Part shown: positions 1 through 11,214 of the stretch, piece by piece
Numbering within the stretch: the first letter of the stretch is position 1
How the letters are laid out: each line of letters opens with the position of its first letter
Source: Mesostigma viride
Lineage: Eukaryota; Streptophyta; Mesostigmatophyceae; Mesostigmatales; Mesostigmataceae
Assembly (NCBI GenBank): GCA_009746045.1
Contig: RPFO01000090.1
Location: 1,079,298 to 1,143,297, forward strand
Length of the DNA: 64,000 nucleotides
Direction: 5' to 3'
Position numbers and translations under genes: made by a program
The notes under the pieces: generated by a model
What the model saw: only the letters and a program-made list of their open reading frames with translations
Database searches by the model: none
What the model was told of the DNA's origin: nothing

Positions 1-1181
1 ACAGTCATCAGCATCAGTCAGACTGTTAGCATGGGCCATGCTCTTGGCTCTCTTCCTACTATCCGCCACGCATCAGCTTGTTCTATCCGGCTTCCCCCCC
101 CAGGCAGCAAGAGAAGAAGAGCGCACCAACCCCTCCTTTTTGATGTTTCTGGGGTTGGTGGTTCCTTTGCGTTGGGCCCGTCGAGACGCAGTCGCGCGCT
201 TTCATCAATTAAGTAATGATCCGCTGGTTTCCGTGTGTGGCGGGTCGTCGTAGCCACCTCATCTCCAAGGCTTTGCGAGGACGGGTTGGAAGAATGGAAA
301 AGTATGTTTTTCCCCCTTCCACAAGGCGTCATCTCGCCCAGTGCTCGCTCAACATGGTGGCCTACCATGGGGTGGCCTAGTCACTTCGCTGGAGCCCCTC
401 ATCCTCCAGCAGTCAACTCTCCTGTGCCGCCCCACCCCCCCCAGCTCCTAACTCGGTTCCTAACTAGGTTCCTAACTAGGTTCCTAACTAGGTTCCTAAC
501 TAGGTTCCTAACTAGGTTCCTAACCAGGTTCCTAACTAGGGTCCATCGACTTGTTCGGGCCTTGGATGGGATGGGATACGGGGTTTTGTGTTGAGGCTCC
601 CGTTCCTCGCTGCCCGCTGTGGCCGCTGTGAGGAGGGCGAGACTTAACGGTCCGAATTCTCGTATAAGTTGACTGATTAAGTGCAAGCGACTCAATTGCA
701 GGCAGTGCCCAGCTATGGGTGGGTAGATAGACAATACTTCTCTATCATTATCCTGGCTTATGTGCAATACTAGTCCGTATTTACAGTCATTAGTATTTAT
801 AAGTGATTCATGACATGTTTTACATCTGATAGCCCCCCTTTTTTGTGTGTAGACCTGTGAGCGAAATGAACATGCCATCTGCTTCTTTGCTCACTTGGTG
901 TCCCACTACTCATTTGTATGTGCTCCTATCCACTCGATCGCTCCTCCACTCTATCGTTGCGGCCTCCTTAATCCCTCCTCCCCAGTGGTCTCTTCCTACC
1001 TGCTCGCCCCTTGTCCTAGCTTCTACGCTGCACTGGTTAGTGTGTACATCTGTTTCTCCCGCTCCTCTCCTGCCCCACCTCTCCTGCTCGCTATCGCATC
1101 CACTCACATCCTCTGCTGCCCATCCCCCCCCCCCTTTCCCCTTTCCCCTTCTTCTCTGTGCTCTCCCCCCCCCCCCGCCAG
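1..1181. other. Intron or upstream sequence of COX10, no exon seen
   Basis: This stretch precedes the first recognisable COX10 exon. I found no segment here matching the N-terminal membrane helices of heme O synthase, so the earlier exons probably lie left of the window. It contains a short 12-bp tandem array near 455-541 and long C-rich and CT-rich runs near 1120-1180 that lead into the acceptor. Confidence 0.5.
455..541. repeat. 12-bp tandem repeat (GGTTCCTAACTA)n
   Basis: About seven near-perfect head-to-tail copies of GGTTCCTAACTA, with one C-for-T variant in the sixth copy. It is a short intronic or intergenic minisatellite with no coding signal. Confidence 0.9.
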
Positions 1182-4100
1182 GTGATCGAGGTGCGCCAGG
1201 ACGCGCTGATGAAGCGCACGATGCGGCGGCCGCTGCCTTCGGGACGCATGAGCCGGGCGCACGCGCTTGCGTTCGCAGTGGCGGCGGGGGTGGCGGGCGT
1301 CGGCGTGCTCTCCTACAAGGTAGGGTGGTGGGTGGGAGGGTCGTCGGAGGGTAAGAAATAGTGCGAGGATTGTCATAGCGGGAATGGGTATTCATATAGT
1401 TAATGGGGATTCATATAGTCGTATACTATTATAGTAGTTTACTATGTTCTGTTGGCCAGGCAGGGCAGGTGCAGGGAATGGTTTTGGATGTTTGAAAATG
1501 TCGGCGCGGTGACATATGGCGGTGTACGATACAGGCTCCGGGTATCGTACAGGCCCATGCAAGATGGTGCGGTGACGTATGGCAGTACATTTGTGAAGCA
1601 GTCGTGCGCTGCACGGTATTCGTTGGTGCCGTTGGGTGCAGTAACAGGCTGAGAGGACTTACCCAGGTCATCACCTTGGTGGACTGGAGTCATCCCTTCC
1701 TTCCTTCCTCACTATACATCCCCCCTGCCCCATCTCCCCTCCCCCCTCCCGCCCCACGGTACAACCGTCGCCCGTCACTCATCACTGCTCGCCTATCGCC
1801 CCACACGCACGCTCGCCCTGCGCATGCGTGGGTGCTGCCGTGGCCCAGCACATTTATGAAGTGCTATATAATACTACACATAGCTAACTATGTATACTAT
1901 ACTACTATGTAACTAAATATATTTTCTATGTGTGTGCTACTTGGACGCAAAAGGTTGTGGATGCAAACCCACACGGGTGCCAGGTAAGGCAAACCCGCGC
2001 TCGCACGCATGCCGTTCCGAACTCCTTCAGGAACCACCAACCAGCCTAGTGGGTCTTTTGTCTCTAGTACCGTGCCTAAATTCATTGCCTGTCCGTGTCA
2101 AACATGTTTCCCTGGAGGTTCCAACTGGTTTTGGAAGGGCCCACCCCTTCCCTTGGCTGCTCAGTGCTCGCACACGCTCATATGAGGACAGCCCCGCACC
2201 TGAACATGAGCCCGCCCCCCTTACACCCCCCCCCTTCCCCTGCTATGTCGCCCTCTCCCCCCCCATTCTCACCCCACCTTGTCGCCTGCCAGGCCAACAA
2301 CCTGGCCGCGTCCCTGTCGGCCGCCAACATCTTCCTTTATGCCGGCATCTACACGCCCCTGAAGCAGATCCACATGGTCAACACCTGGGTGGGCGCGGTG
2401 GTGGGCGCGGTGCCCCCGTTGATCGGGTAAGGATGCAGTGACAGGCGCTGAGGTGGGGTTCAGGTGGGGTTTAGGAGAAGTGGGGTTCAGGTGAAGTACT
2501 CAGCAAAATGTTGCCCCGATGCAGCTAATACTTGATGTACTAACCTATCGCGGTGCCCCCGCTGATCGGGTGCGAGCCTCTCTGTTGCTCCAAAGACAAC
2601 GTTGAGGAAAGAGCAGGGCTGTGTTCGAAGAGTGGGCAGCCCTGTGAAATGGGGCGGAGCCTCGCCACCGCTCGTGGGAACGAGCGGAAAGGAATAAGAA
2701 AGCCGCGATGGGGATAAGGGTTTAAGGTAGGCAGTATAATTGAAGGTATTGTAAGAGCGCTGTTGCTGCCATGTTACAGTATTTGGTGATGTAGAGTGAG
2801 CGTTAGGAAGCCCTGCTATCAGCGTAAGGGCAAAGGGGGGCAAAGGAGGGTGCATGATGACGCCAGCAGCTGATGACAAGTGCTCCTGCCGAGGTCGCAT
2901 GATGACATGATTGCTGGTTATGGTTGAAAATTGTGGTTATAGTATTGATAGTATCATGAAATAAAATAATAATAATGATAATAATAATGACACCGACAAC
3001 TGTAATTTTAGCTATAATGGTTCTAGGAATTGTAGCGATTTCAGAGCGGACTTAGTGAGCACCTTATACGTAGAAAGAGAGGAGTGAGGAAGGCCGGCCT
3101 GCCTTCCTCACGTGCGCTTGAGTTACGGGTCTACGTTGGCTGTGTTGCGGTCTTTTAATCCCCCCGCCCAGATTTTGTTCTACCATCAACTCAAAATGGT
3201 CGCAGCATAGGGGCCTATCGCTTGCCAGGGGTCCCCAAAGCAGCCCCTTATCCATACATCATAAGTCACCCCGACTGCTGTTCCATGGCACATGCCTTTC
3301 TGAATGCGATGCTCACCGTTCTCTCCCCCTGCCATTCATCGCTGATTTTCCCCGGCCACACACCTATTCTCCCTCACCCCCGTTCCCGCCTCCCCCCTCG
3401 CTTCTGGCCCCCCTCCCCTCCCTCGCCCAATGGTGAGGATGCTGTTTTTTCGTTACCATTTTCTCTTGGTTCGGACAGCTGGGCGGCTGCGTCGGGATAC
3501 CTGGACGCTGGCGCGTGGGTGCTGGCAGCCGGGCTGTACCTGTGGCAGATCCCCCACTTTATGGCGCTCGCGTGGCTGTGCAGGAAGGACTACGCCATCG
3601 GCGGGTGAGCCCGGGTGGGCAGGGGTGCCACCCTGTGACATTGTTTGGTGTTGGTGGACGTGTCGTTTGGTGTTGGTGGAGGTGTCGTTCGGTGTTGGTG
3701 GACGTGCCGTTTGGTGTTAGTGGAGGTGTCGTTTGGTGTTGGTGGACGTGTCGTTTGGTGTTGGTGGATGTGCCGTTTGGTGTCGGTAGACCTGCCGTAT
3801 GCGCCGTTCTCCTGCAGGATCCTTCATTTTCGTAGGAGAACGTCCCTGTTGTCGCCATTCTAGCAACCTAGTCCACCCACTAGCCTAGTCCACCCACTTG
3901 CCTAGTCCACCTAGTTGGTCCTCATCGACCCGCTTGTTCTCGTCCACCCAGCCACGGTTCTTTCTATAGGGATTCTATCGGGCTGACCTGTGTCATGGGG
4001 CAGCACGAGGTCTGCCGTGATGCTCCGGGGTGTGTATCCATGGGACAACCAGCGCAGAGTATGTTGGTGTGCATCTTCGAATGCCCAACTAGCGGCTTCG

Positions 4101-6963
4101 TGCCCCGGGCGCAAAACTTGGACCCGGCGCAAACCTTAGATAGGACAGTCCGGTTCCCGGGCGCAAACCTTAGATAGGACAGTCCGGTTCCCGGGCGCAA
4201 ACCTTAGATAGGACAGTCCGGTTCCCGGGCGCAAACCTTAGATAGGACAGTCCGGTTCCCAGGCGCAAACCTTAGATAGGACAGTCCGGTTCCCGGGTGC
4301 AAACCTTAGGGCCGACTCACACGGGTCGTGATCCGTGGTTCGTACGGTCATGGTCCACGAACCGCTTTCCTGGCGGGTGGCATCGAACCTTCTGCCACGT
4401 ACGGAAATGGGTTGAAAAAGCGGGCCGCGTTCACACGGCGGGTCGCGGGCGTTTGGCTTGTTCAGATAGATAAATATTGGCTCACAGTACCTTTTTTGCT
4501 CACGTTTCAGCACTTTCCGCGCTTTTCCGCACTCGTATACAAACTCATCGTTGCTACCTGTCCCTGGATTGACACATGCTGTGGGATATCTTGGATATCG
4601 TATTCTGAATATTCTGCGGTATCCAGTGTTTATTGGTCTTTACTGGACGATTCTGAATTCTAGCGGGCAAGTTCGGCTTCGGTGGATCGAAGCTGTCCAG
4701 TTTTGTTCAGCACCCTGCCGTACTGGTCCTATGCCGACTGATTTGGTACCATTAAATTCCGTACTTACAGGTCTCTTTCGCACTTGTCAGGTTCGATTTA
4801 CGGACACGTGGACGTTTCGCTCGCGAAAATGGTTCGCGAAACGATTTTCCGCGAACCCCAAAGTCGGGCCGCAAACCATGGCTGTTTTCCGGCACTATCC
4901 GCCGACGTCGTGAGAAGATTCATGCCACGTATGACAAGAGTGCTCACGAACTACGGAGCGCGACCCGTGTGAGTCGGCCCTTAGATAGGACAGTCCGCTT
5001 CCCGGGTGCAAACCATTATACTGTGAGGGGGGTTGCCTTGCGAAGGCGAGGTAAAACAGCCCAGTTCCTCAACGACCTTCTCATCTAGTAAATCCAGCCA
5101 CTCACGAGATGGCAATCGTTCCCCCCCGCCTGATCAGGCAACCATCTAGTCAGTGTTATGTACTCCTTCCATCGTCAGTCAGGGAAGCAGCTCTCCGAAT
5201 GCGCGTGCCCTCCTCTCATGGTTTGCCAGAAGCCTCATCACCCTGGTCACCGGCACCATGCTTTTGTCGCGCCCATTCCCCCTCCTTGCTGGTCATGCAT
5301 GCGCCTCTCATTCGGCTCCTCCCTGGCCCCCACCCGCCTTTGTCAGCATCATCACTTTGTTGCAGTTCATAACGCTTCGTTGTGCCTTCTCTGACCGCGC
5401 GTATGCCCCTTCTTGCACGGCCCCGCCCCTCTGCCCCCCTCCCTTCCCCCTCCCCCCCCCCCTAACAGCTACAAGATGATATCTCTGGCAGACGCCACGG
5501 GCCGCCGCACCGCCGCCGCCTGCCTGCGCAACTGCTTCTACATGATGCCCCTTGGCGCGCTCGCGGTCCACCGTACGTGACCTTACATTGTACTGCACCT
5601 TATATTTTAGTTGTGCTTGCCATGCACCGCACGTGCTGGTTTGTTATGTGCTACTACTCTAGCATCATATCAAGCATGGTTGTGCTTGCCATGCACCGTA
5701 TTTGTGCTGGTTCGTAGCACTATATTAGGCTCACGGTTGTGGCTGCGGTACACCGTTTGTGCCCTCATGCTTGCAAATGCCCCTGCCACCCCCCCTACAC
5801 CATGTGTGATGTATTCTTGCACACCAATGCACCATGGCGCGTGCTGCTGGATGCTCCGCCGGCACGTCATTTCATGCATGTCTTCTTTTGCTGAAAGACT
5901 GTGTTTGCCTGCCTGACCAGTTTCGCGCCCCGTGGTGTTAAGTCTTTTTATGAATTTTGCATGAACCATTTCCATTTCCATGTGAATGAACCATTTCGCA
6001 TGAACACTTTCGCAGAATACATGTTATGTATATAGTTGCATTTGCACGGTCCATCAACAGTGCTGTTTGACATGTGTGTTGATATGATGTGCATGCATTG
6101 CTTTTATGCACTGCACATGGACCATATTTCTTGGTGTCCGCAAGCGCATGACTGATCTCATTACCTGGCTCCTCCTTTGTCCCATCATCCCTCCCCCTAC
6201 CCACGTCGTCAAAGAACACATGACCCATCCTCAGCTTCAGGCATGAATCCCACCTATTCTTCCAGAACTGTTCTTGCCCAATGTCATCACCCCAGAACTT
6301 TCTTGCTATGCTGACACCACTGCTCCACTCCCCCCCCAATCTCCTCCTGCCTTTCTTCCTCATTCCTCCTGCCTGTCCTCGGGGGTACCTGCGCTTGGCC
6401 CCATCCGGTCCGCCCCCCGTTCTGCCCGGGAACGGGAAACTGTACAACGATTTCCACCCGCCCTTGCGTGCCTCACAGAGGGCGTGACATCGCACGGCTT
6501 CTACTACGAGGCGGCGCTCATCAGCGGCGTCATGGCGCTGGCCGCGTCCACCTTCTACCACCGGCCCAGCACCAACGCCGCGCGGCTAATGTTCCGCGCC
6601 AGCCTGCTGCACCTACCTGTGCTCATGGGTGCCATGCTGCTGCACCGCATGCCGCACGAGCCGCAGGGGGGGGAGCGCCGCAGCCTGCTCCAGATGCTGC
6701 CGCCGTCACCGGCCGACGCGCTGAGCTCGTTGCCCGTTCGGCTGCTCGCTCCCCATGATTCAGCTGCTGGTTCGAGCAAAGCAGCAGTCGTTAGCCATGG
6801 GGCGGCTGGCCCAGGGGCCGCTGGCTCGAAGGAGGGGGAAACAGAGGAGGCCGGGAAGGGTAAGGGGATGGCGGGCAGTGGTAGTGCGCTCCCAGTTCTC
6901 TCGGCAGCGCCATTCCCGTTCCTGCCGATCCCTTCCTCACGCCCTAGAATGCGGGAGACATAG
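1182..6963 (+). CDS. COX10: COX10 heme O synthase (protoheme IX farnesyltransferase), 3' five exons
   Basis: Heme O synthase is a polytopic inner mitochondrial membrane enzyme of the UbiA prenyltransferase family. It adds a farnesyl group to heme B on the way to heme A for cytochrome oxidase. Exons read as 1182-1319, 2293-2426, 3479-3604, 5469-5572 and 6479-6963, all with GT-AG borders and compatible phases. Family motifs appear in order: [13 protein letters not shown] (exon 1), [20 protein letters not shown] followed by VPPLIG (exon 2, joining to GW), [12 protein letters not shown] and RKDYAIGG (exon 3), and [13 protein letters not shown] (exon 4). The last exon adds two hydrophobic helices and then a low-complexity tail of about 95 residues rich in A, G and P, which is unusual for the family. 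The N-terminus is outside the window. Introns carry a 22-bp minisatellite and a MITE. A TGTAA lies at 7019-7023. Confidence 0.93.
3642..3798. repeat. 22-bp tandem repeat in COX10 intron
   Basis: About seven degenerate copies of a 22-bp unit whose core is GTTTGGTGTTGGTGGACGTG. The array begins about 40 bp after the exon 3 donor, so it lies wholly in the intron. The GT-rich units hold many cryptic donor-like dinucleotides. Confidence 0.85.
4108..4308. repeat. 34-bp tandem repeat interrupted by a MITE
   Basis: Five to six copies of a 34-bp unit containing CCTTAGATAGGACAGTCCGG and ending in TTCCCGG. The array stops at 4308 inside a unit and resumes at 4981 with TTAGATAGG. The element in between therefore inserted within a repeat unit, which defines its target site exactly. 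Confidence 0.9.
4309..4980. mobile_element. PIF/Harbinger (Tourist-like) MITE in COX10 intron
   Basis: The element is 672 bp long. It starts GGGCCGACTCACACGGGTCG and ends with the exact inverted complement CGACCCGTGTGAGTCGGCCC; the match continues imperfectly to about 38 bp. It is flanked by TTA on both sides (4306-4308 and 4981-4983), and the uninterrupted 34-bp repeat unit next door carries a single TTA at that place. A 3-bp TTA target duplication and a GGGCC start are the marks of the PIF/Harbinger superfamily. No transposase-like reading frame is present, so it would need an enzyme in trans. Confidence 0.85.
4981..5014. repeat. Last unit of the 34-bp tandem repeat, right of the MITE
   Basis: TTAGATAGGACAGTCCG followed by a diverged CTTCCCGGGTGCAAACC. 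It continues the array that the MITE split. Confidence 0.85.
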
Positions 6964-7678
6964 CGTGTAGACCTGGGTCAGCGCTCTCCTTTCGCAGGGT
7001 GCGCGAATGCCTGGCCGGTGTAAATTACAGGTTGTAGGGTGGCGATTGCTTTTTTGAAACTAAATTATTTTATCATACCCCATCTGGGGGCCTTGGAGCA
7101 AAAAATACTTCTCCTTGCGCACGCTTGCTTCATTGTCCTGCTGACTTCATGACTTATTGTATAACGCGATGGCATGTATGCAATCCATGCATCTCGTGCA
7201 TATGTGCAATAGAGAGCCAAGTGGCCAGTGCTAGATCTATATCGCATGTCGAATTCCTCGCATCGATCACGTAGACTAGATCATGTGTACGTGTAAATTG
7301 GTCAGTGGTAACCGCAGAAGCGGCCAGATTGTAGACCGCGTCATGAATACATGTGATAAGACATCAAGGAGACAACCAGCGCAGGCCAGAAATCGGGAGG
7401 ATCCGGACCATGGTAGCTCAAGCCTGCCGTTATCTTGTCCGCGTTTTCGAGTCGTTCAGGATGATGAATATGAATGGAGATGGAAATGTGATAAGACATG
7501 GCCAGATATATTAATGGGCACTGAGTAGCTTGCTAGTGATTCGATTAGCGTTGAGACCTGCATGCCAGGGGATAGGCAGGGAAACGGTTGGCATTTGCAA
7601 AGAATGTAGAACATCCCCGCGGGTAGCTGCATGAGCTCAAAACACCACTGAGGCAAAAATTTGAAATGCTGTCATGCG
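6964..7678. other. COX10 3' flank, no gene seen
   Basis: Holds the presumed COX10 3' UTR with TGTAA at 7019-7023, then AT-rich sequence. Nothing else was recognised. Confidence 0.5.
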
Positions 7679-8807
7679 ATCACATTGAATTGAATTGAAT
7701 TGTAACATAACTCCGTTGGGAGTATATGTAGCACATAGCCCTTGAGAGGGGGCATATGGCCTATCATACATCCTAAGCTACTTCCTGCAAGGGTGGGGAT
7801 GTAAAGGACCCTTGCTCTAGGTGCACCAGGGCACTTGCATCCCCATGATCTTCAAGCTATGCCCAGCGAAGGGGGAGCCTGTCATGGGGGGGAAGATCAG
7901 CATAGCTATACAAAGAAGCTAGGGCATGGCGTCTCAGCAGAGAGTTACTCCCTGCATGGGCACAACATAACTAAATAAAGCTAGGCATCATCTGGAGTGT
8001 GGCTCATCATAGGCACACATGTACATGATTAAATAAAGCGCGTGGCTTAGCTGGGATAGTGCCTCTAGGAGGCGTACATGTACATGGCCACGGTCTATCT
8101 ATTCTACACTACTACTGGCAGCTGTATTCCCCTAAGCTGCCAGGGCGTCTGGAGTAGCTGGGGCCGCGGGGGTCGCCTGCCAGGGCTTGTGGCCGACGTA
8201 GATGGCCGCCCCCTTCCATGCAGTACACCGGCTGCCCCGCCTTGGTCTGCCGGAGCTGGAGGTAGGTCGGCCATAGCTCCCGTCGCCGTTGTTGCTGCGC
8301 CAGGGTCAAGTCGTCATCAAGGGTGAAGAGAGTCTTCTCGAGCCGCTTGCGGCGTCTGAGAAAAGAAATCTTGTCCGCCGGGGTCTTAAAGGTGAGAAGG
8401 AGCGGGGGCGGCCCTGCCTTACCCCGCGCGCGGGGAAGGCGGTGGGCGACCAGCTCGATCTCACCAGTAAGGCCCATGCGATCAAGGATTTCTCTCTCAA
8501 AAGCACGCGCAAGCTTCTCGGAATTCTCACCTTCCTCCATCTTGAGGTTCTTGACAATGACGTTGAGGCTGCGCTTGGCGAGCTCGGCCTCCTCGCGGAG
8601 GTCAAGCGTCTGCCGTTGGAGCTGGGCTGCGACGGCGGAGGTGGTGGAGGTGGTGTGTTGCTTAAGCATGTCCGCCCAGGTCGTGATGGGAGGAGCATCG
8701 CCGGCCAGGCCAGCCGGGGCTGGCTTGGCGGCAATGTCCTTCACCGCCTGGGCGGTGAGGCCTGCGGTGTTCTGCAGAACCTCGATAGCGATGGCGATCA
8801 CATGCAT
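7679..8807 (-). mobile_element. 5'-truncated ORF1-only non-LTR retroelement
   Basis: Read on the minus strand, the element has an ORF1 (8807 to 8112), about 420 bp of untranslated tail, the terminal motif ACTCCCAACGGAGTTATGTT, and a CAATT simple repeat at 7682-7700 that looks like its target-primed tail. No endonuclease or RT sequence lies between the ORF1 stop and the 3' end. The same tail follows the ORF1 at 57.6-59.3 kb, and a tail-only copy sits at 53.7 kb. The terminal motif is shared with ORF2-bearing LINE fragments elsewhere in the window, so this looks like a half-LINE mobilised in trans. Confidence 0.75.
8112..8807 (-). CDS. LINE ORF1-like nucleic-acid-binding protein (5'-truncated)
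   Basis: 231 residues. Residues of about 70-175 have the pattern of an L1-type ORF1 RNA-binding domain: LNVIVKNLKMEE, then AFEREILDRMGL, then AHRLPRARGKAGPPPLLLTF, then LDDDLTLAQQQRRRELWP. A short alanine-rich, coiled-coil-like segment precedes it. The related ORF1 at 57.6 kb carries at least 130 more residues at its N-terminus, so this copy begins inside the protein and the ATG used here is only the first in frame. The probable role is binding of the element RNA. The reading frame is intact from truncation point to stop. Confidence 0.7.
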   Translation of the reverse strand: MHVIAIAIEVLQNTAGLTAQAVKDIAAKPAPAGLAGDAPPITTWADMLKQHTTSTTSAVAAQLQRQTLDLREEAELAKRSLNVIVKNLKMEEGENSEKLARAFEREILDRMGLTGEIELVAHRLPRARGKAGPPPLLLTFKTPADKISFLRRRKRLEKTLFTLDDDLTLAQQQRRRELWPTYLQLRQTKAGQPVYCMEGGGHLRRPQALAGDPRGPSYSRRPGSLGEYSCQ

Positions 8808-8844
8808 TACTCAATTAATTGCCCCGGCACTCCCCGGGCTCCCC

Positions 8845-9145
8845 ACGCAAATGCACAATCATCACCTGCCATGCACAGTTTGGACTGCTATGCAGAGCAA
8901 GAAGAGGTGGCAGAAGATTGTCCAGGCCCACACGCCAGCCCCTGTGGGCAAGCCCGATCCCCCCAAGCGGAAGGGGCGTTTTGCTGAGTAGTGTAGTTAG
9001 GATTTTCTAGACTAGATAGCTTCTAGAACTCGTACTAGGTTAGTTCGATTACGCCGCTTTGCCCATCTCCATCCATCCAGCAAGGAATATGTGCTACATG
9101 CTCTCCCAACGGAGTCATGTTATAATTTGATTTAATTTTGCACAA
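8845..9145 (+). pseudogene. LINE ORF2 C-terminal tail with 3' end
   Basis: The reading frame ending at 8991 gives WTAMQSKKRWQKIVQAHTPA and then PVGKP and a basic end. It nearly matches the ORF2 C-termini at 34.1-34.2 kb and 63.85-63.97 kb. The 3' UTR contains TCTCCCAACGGAGTCATGTT near 9102-9121 and runs into an AT-rich end. It lies head to head with the ORF1-only element on its left, so both are separate 5'-truncated insertions. Confidence 0.75.
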
Positions 9146-9289
9146 TTTAGGCACTAATTTGCTGTGGTTACTTCTTGGTTATTTTATAACATAATTATAC
9201 CGTCCGGCAAGCTTTCTTACATGTCCAGGCTCTTCGGGAAAAATGCATTTTTTGGGAAGAGAAATGGTAAGACGCAGTATCTCTGGAGC

Positions 9290-10037
9290 CTGACGTATGT
9301 GGGAAGCTGCACAGACGGTCACCATGCATCGCCGCCCAGCCCGCTGGGCGCCCAGAGGAGGCCCCCCACGCGTGCACACCTAGCTGATGGGCAGACCTGC
9401 TCGAGTCCCCGAGTCGGCCTCAACCACCAACGTCATTGCCAGTTTGCCACCAAGTTCCAGGAGCTGGATGCCCAGCGGAGGGAGGCCACCGAACGCGAGC
9501 GGCGCAGCTGTCGTGTGATTCTGCGTCGCTTCCCCATGGACCTCGGGGATCATGCCGCGTCTCTTGACGCTAAGCTGCTGGGCACGCTCCTTATACCCGC
9601 ATGGGGCTCACCCCCCGTGGGGGGGGCAAAGGCAATCGACATCACACTGCGCGGGTACCGTCTTCCCCGCTCCCGGGACAAGACTTCCCGCCAGTGCTGC
9701 TCACCTTTGATTCCCCAGAGGATCTTCACGGGCGTGCAATCTTGAAGTCCTCCGCAGTCCACCCCATGGTTGCTGGACGACGACCTGACTCCCGCGCAGC
9801 AGCAGTTTTTTCCAACGTCGCGTACTTCGGCCCACCTTCCTTCGCCACGGGCGATACCCCGAGAAGCCGCAGGTCCACTGGCAGGGAAGAGACCTGTACG
9901 ATCAACAGCTAGCAAGCTATCTGGATTCCACCCCTGTGATCTGCAGGAAAAGAGGCCGGGACGATATGCGCCCTGCTGGAGGGTCCGTCGACCGATGGAT
10001 GGACGCGAGCAGTGGGCTGTGGAGATAGCAAAACACT
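9290..10037 (+). pseudogene. Degenerate LINE ORF1, second subfamily
   Basis: Frameshifted ORF1 relative. Visible pieces are ATKFQELDAQRREATERERR (basic coiled-coil-like), RVILRRFPMDLGDHAASLDA, ITLRGYRLPRSRDK, LDDDLTPAQQQ in another frame near 9773, and a C-terminal part read as QGRDLYDQQLASYLDSTPVI around 9890-9945. The last part is not shared with the ORF1 at 8.1 kb, so it is a distinct subfamily. At least two frame changes make it non-functional as read. Confidence 0.65.
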
Positions 10038-10840
10038 GATGCGCGGGGATGCACAGGTAATGGTAGCGTTTGCTGCTTGTGCTATAGTGGAAGATGTTAC
10101 AATGATACACTACGGTCTTATATGCCTGGTATGGCACGCGCCCGCACCAACAGGGTTTTGCGATGCCTCAAGCCAGGGTAATATATAGTAAATGCGGCTT
10201 GAGGTGCAAAACACAGGTACGCTGCTGCCAGGGCCCGTAATATGTAATTACCCTGATAAAGAGCCCAAAATAGATAATCAGATCCTGAAAATGCACCGAT
10301 ATATACAGACGTGTCAGTGCACGTTTGCCAACGCCAGTTGCTGATCGAGGAGACATGGCAGGACGCCCCATATAGCCGCACGGGCGCCGCTGCATGGCAT
10401 GACTTTCTCGATCTAATGCAATCACATATGCTTGCAAGCACAGATTCCTCACGCACAAAGGCAGGCTAGCACAAGGCCATTAGGAAGCGAGAACAAAACG
10501 CGAATGACTTGATCAATGCTCCCCTTTCTTTCTTCTTCATTTTTTTCCGACAGTGACTTTACCCTTCCTCTTTATACTAACATTGAATTTCCCCGTCCTT
10601 CCGGCTTCACCCTTGACAGCGGTTCACCAGGGCATAGCGCCTGAGTCACGTACATCACCAGCGCATGACCCTCCGGGAAACCTCAACACACTGCCTGCCC
10701 TCTCCTTCATTCTTCACCAATCTACATGAAACTTGGTTTCTGAGATCACAGCAAACGTCGCTGCCACATAATCAACCCCCCATAACTATTCTATATAGAA
10801 CAAAACAGCACCATGCCCCCTGCCTGCTCACATTCGCGTG
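10038..10840. other. No gene seen
   Basis: Mixed-composition sequence with only short open frames. I recognised no gene or element. Confidence 0.4.
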
Positions 10841-11000
10841 CCCCACAACAGCATAGTCCTTCCTGTGCACAGCACAGCCACGCGAGCGCCATAAAGTGGG
10901 GGATCTGTCCGGCAGGTCATACAGCCCGGCTGCCAGCACCCACGCACCGGCCGGTCCAGGTACCCCGACCCGGCCGCCCAGCTGTCCAGACCATTGGGCA
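10841..11000 (-). pseudogene. Inverted decayed copy of COX10 exon 3
   Basis: On the minus strand this matches COX10 exon 3 (3479-3604), including the acceptor side. Long identical runs include CGTGGGTGCTGGCAGCCGGG and TTTATGGCGCTCGCGTGGCT. It differs by substitutions and small insertions (several bases between the CTGTA and the AGATCCCC, and seven bases after GTGGCTGTG), which break the frame. No other COX10 exon was found nearby. It is a 160-bp duplicated fragment 7.4 kb from its source, in inverse orientation. Confidence 0.85.
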
Positions 11001-11214
11001 AGCAGAACAGATGTGTGCAGGACAGGACCATAAGCATGACGGCACACAGAAGCGTATGCCGACACACGAAGTGCATTATACACAAATTGACAATGTGGTC
11101 GACAAATTAACCATCTAGAGAGATGCCGTGGGGGACTGGCCCCGGGGGAATGCGGGAGTGGGGGAATGGGGGAGTGCGGTAGTGGGGCAAGTGGGGAAGT
11201 GGAGAAGTTGGGGG
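11001..11214. other. No gene seen
   Basis: Short unique stretch between the COX10 exon copy and the polypurine tract. No features recognised. Confidence 0.4.

Noticed and set aside
4108-5014. 34-bp direct repeats that could suggest a CRISPR array
   Set aside because: Units are head to tail without unique spacers and lie in a spliced eukaryotic gene. The 672-bp gap is a MITE.
7679-9145. One LINE with an inverted 5' half (twin priming)
   Set aside because: The minus-strand half carries its own complete 3' tail and hairpin, so these are two separate head-to-head insertions.
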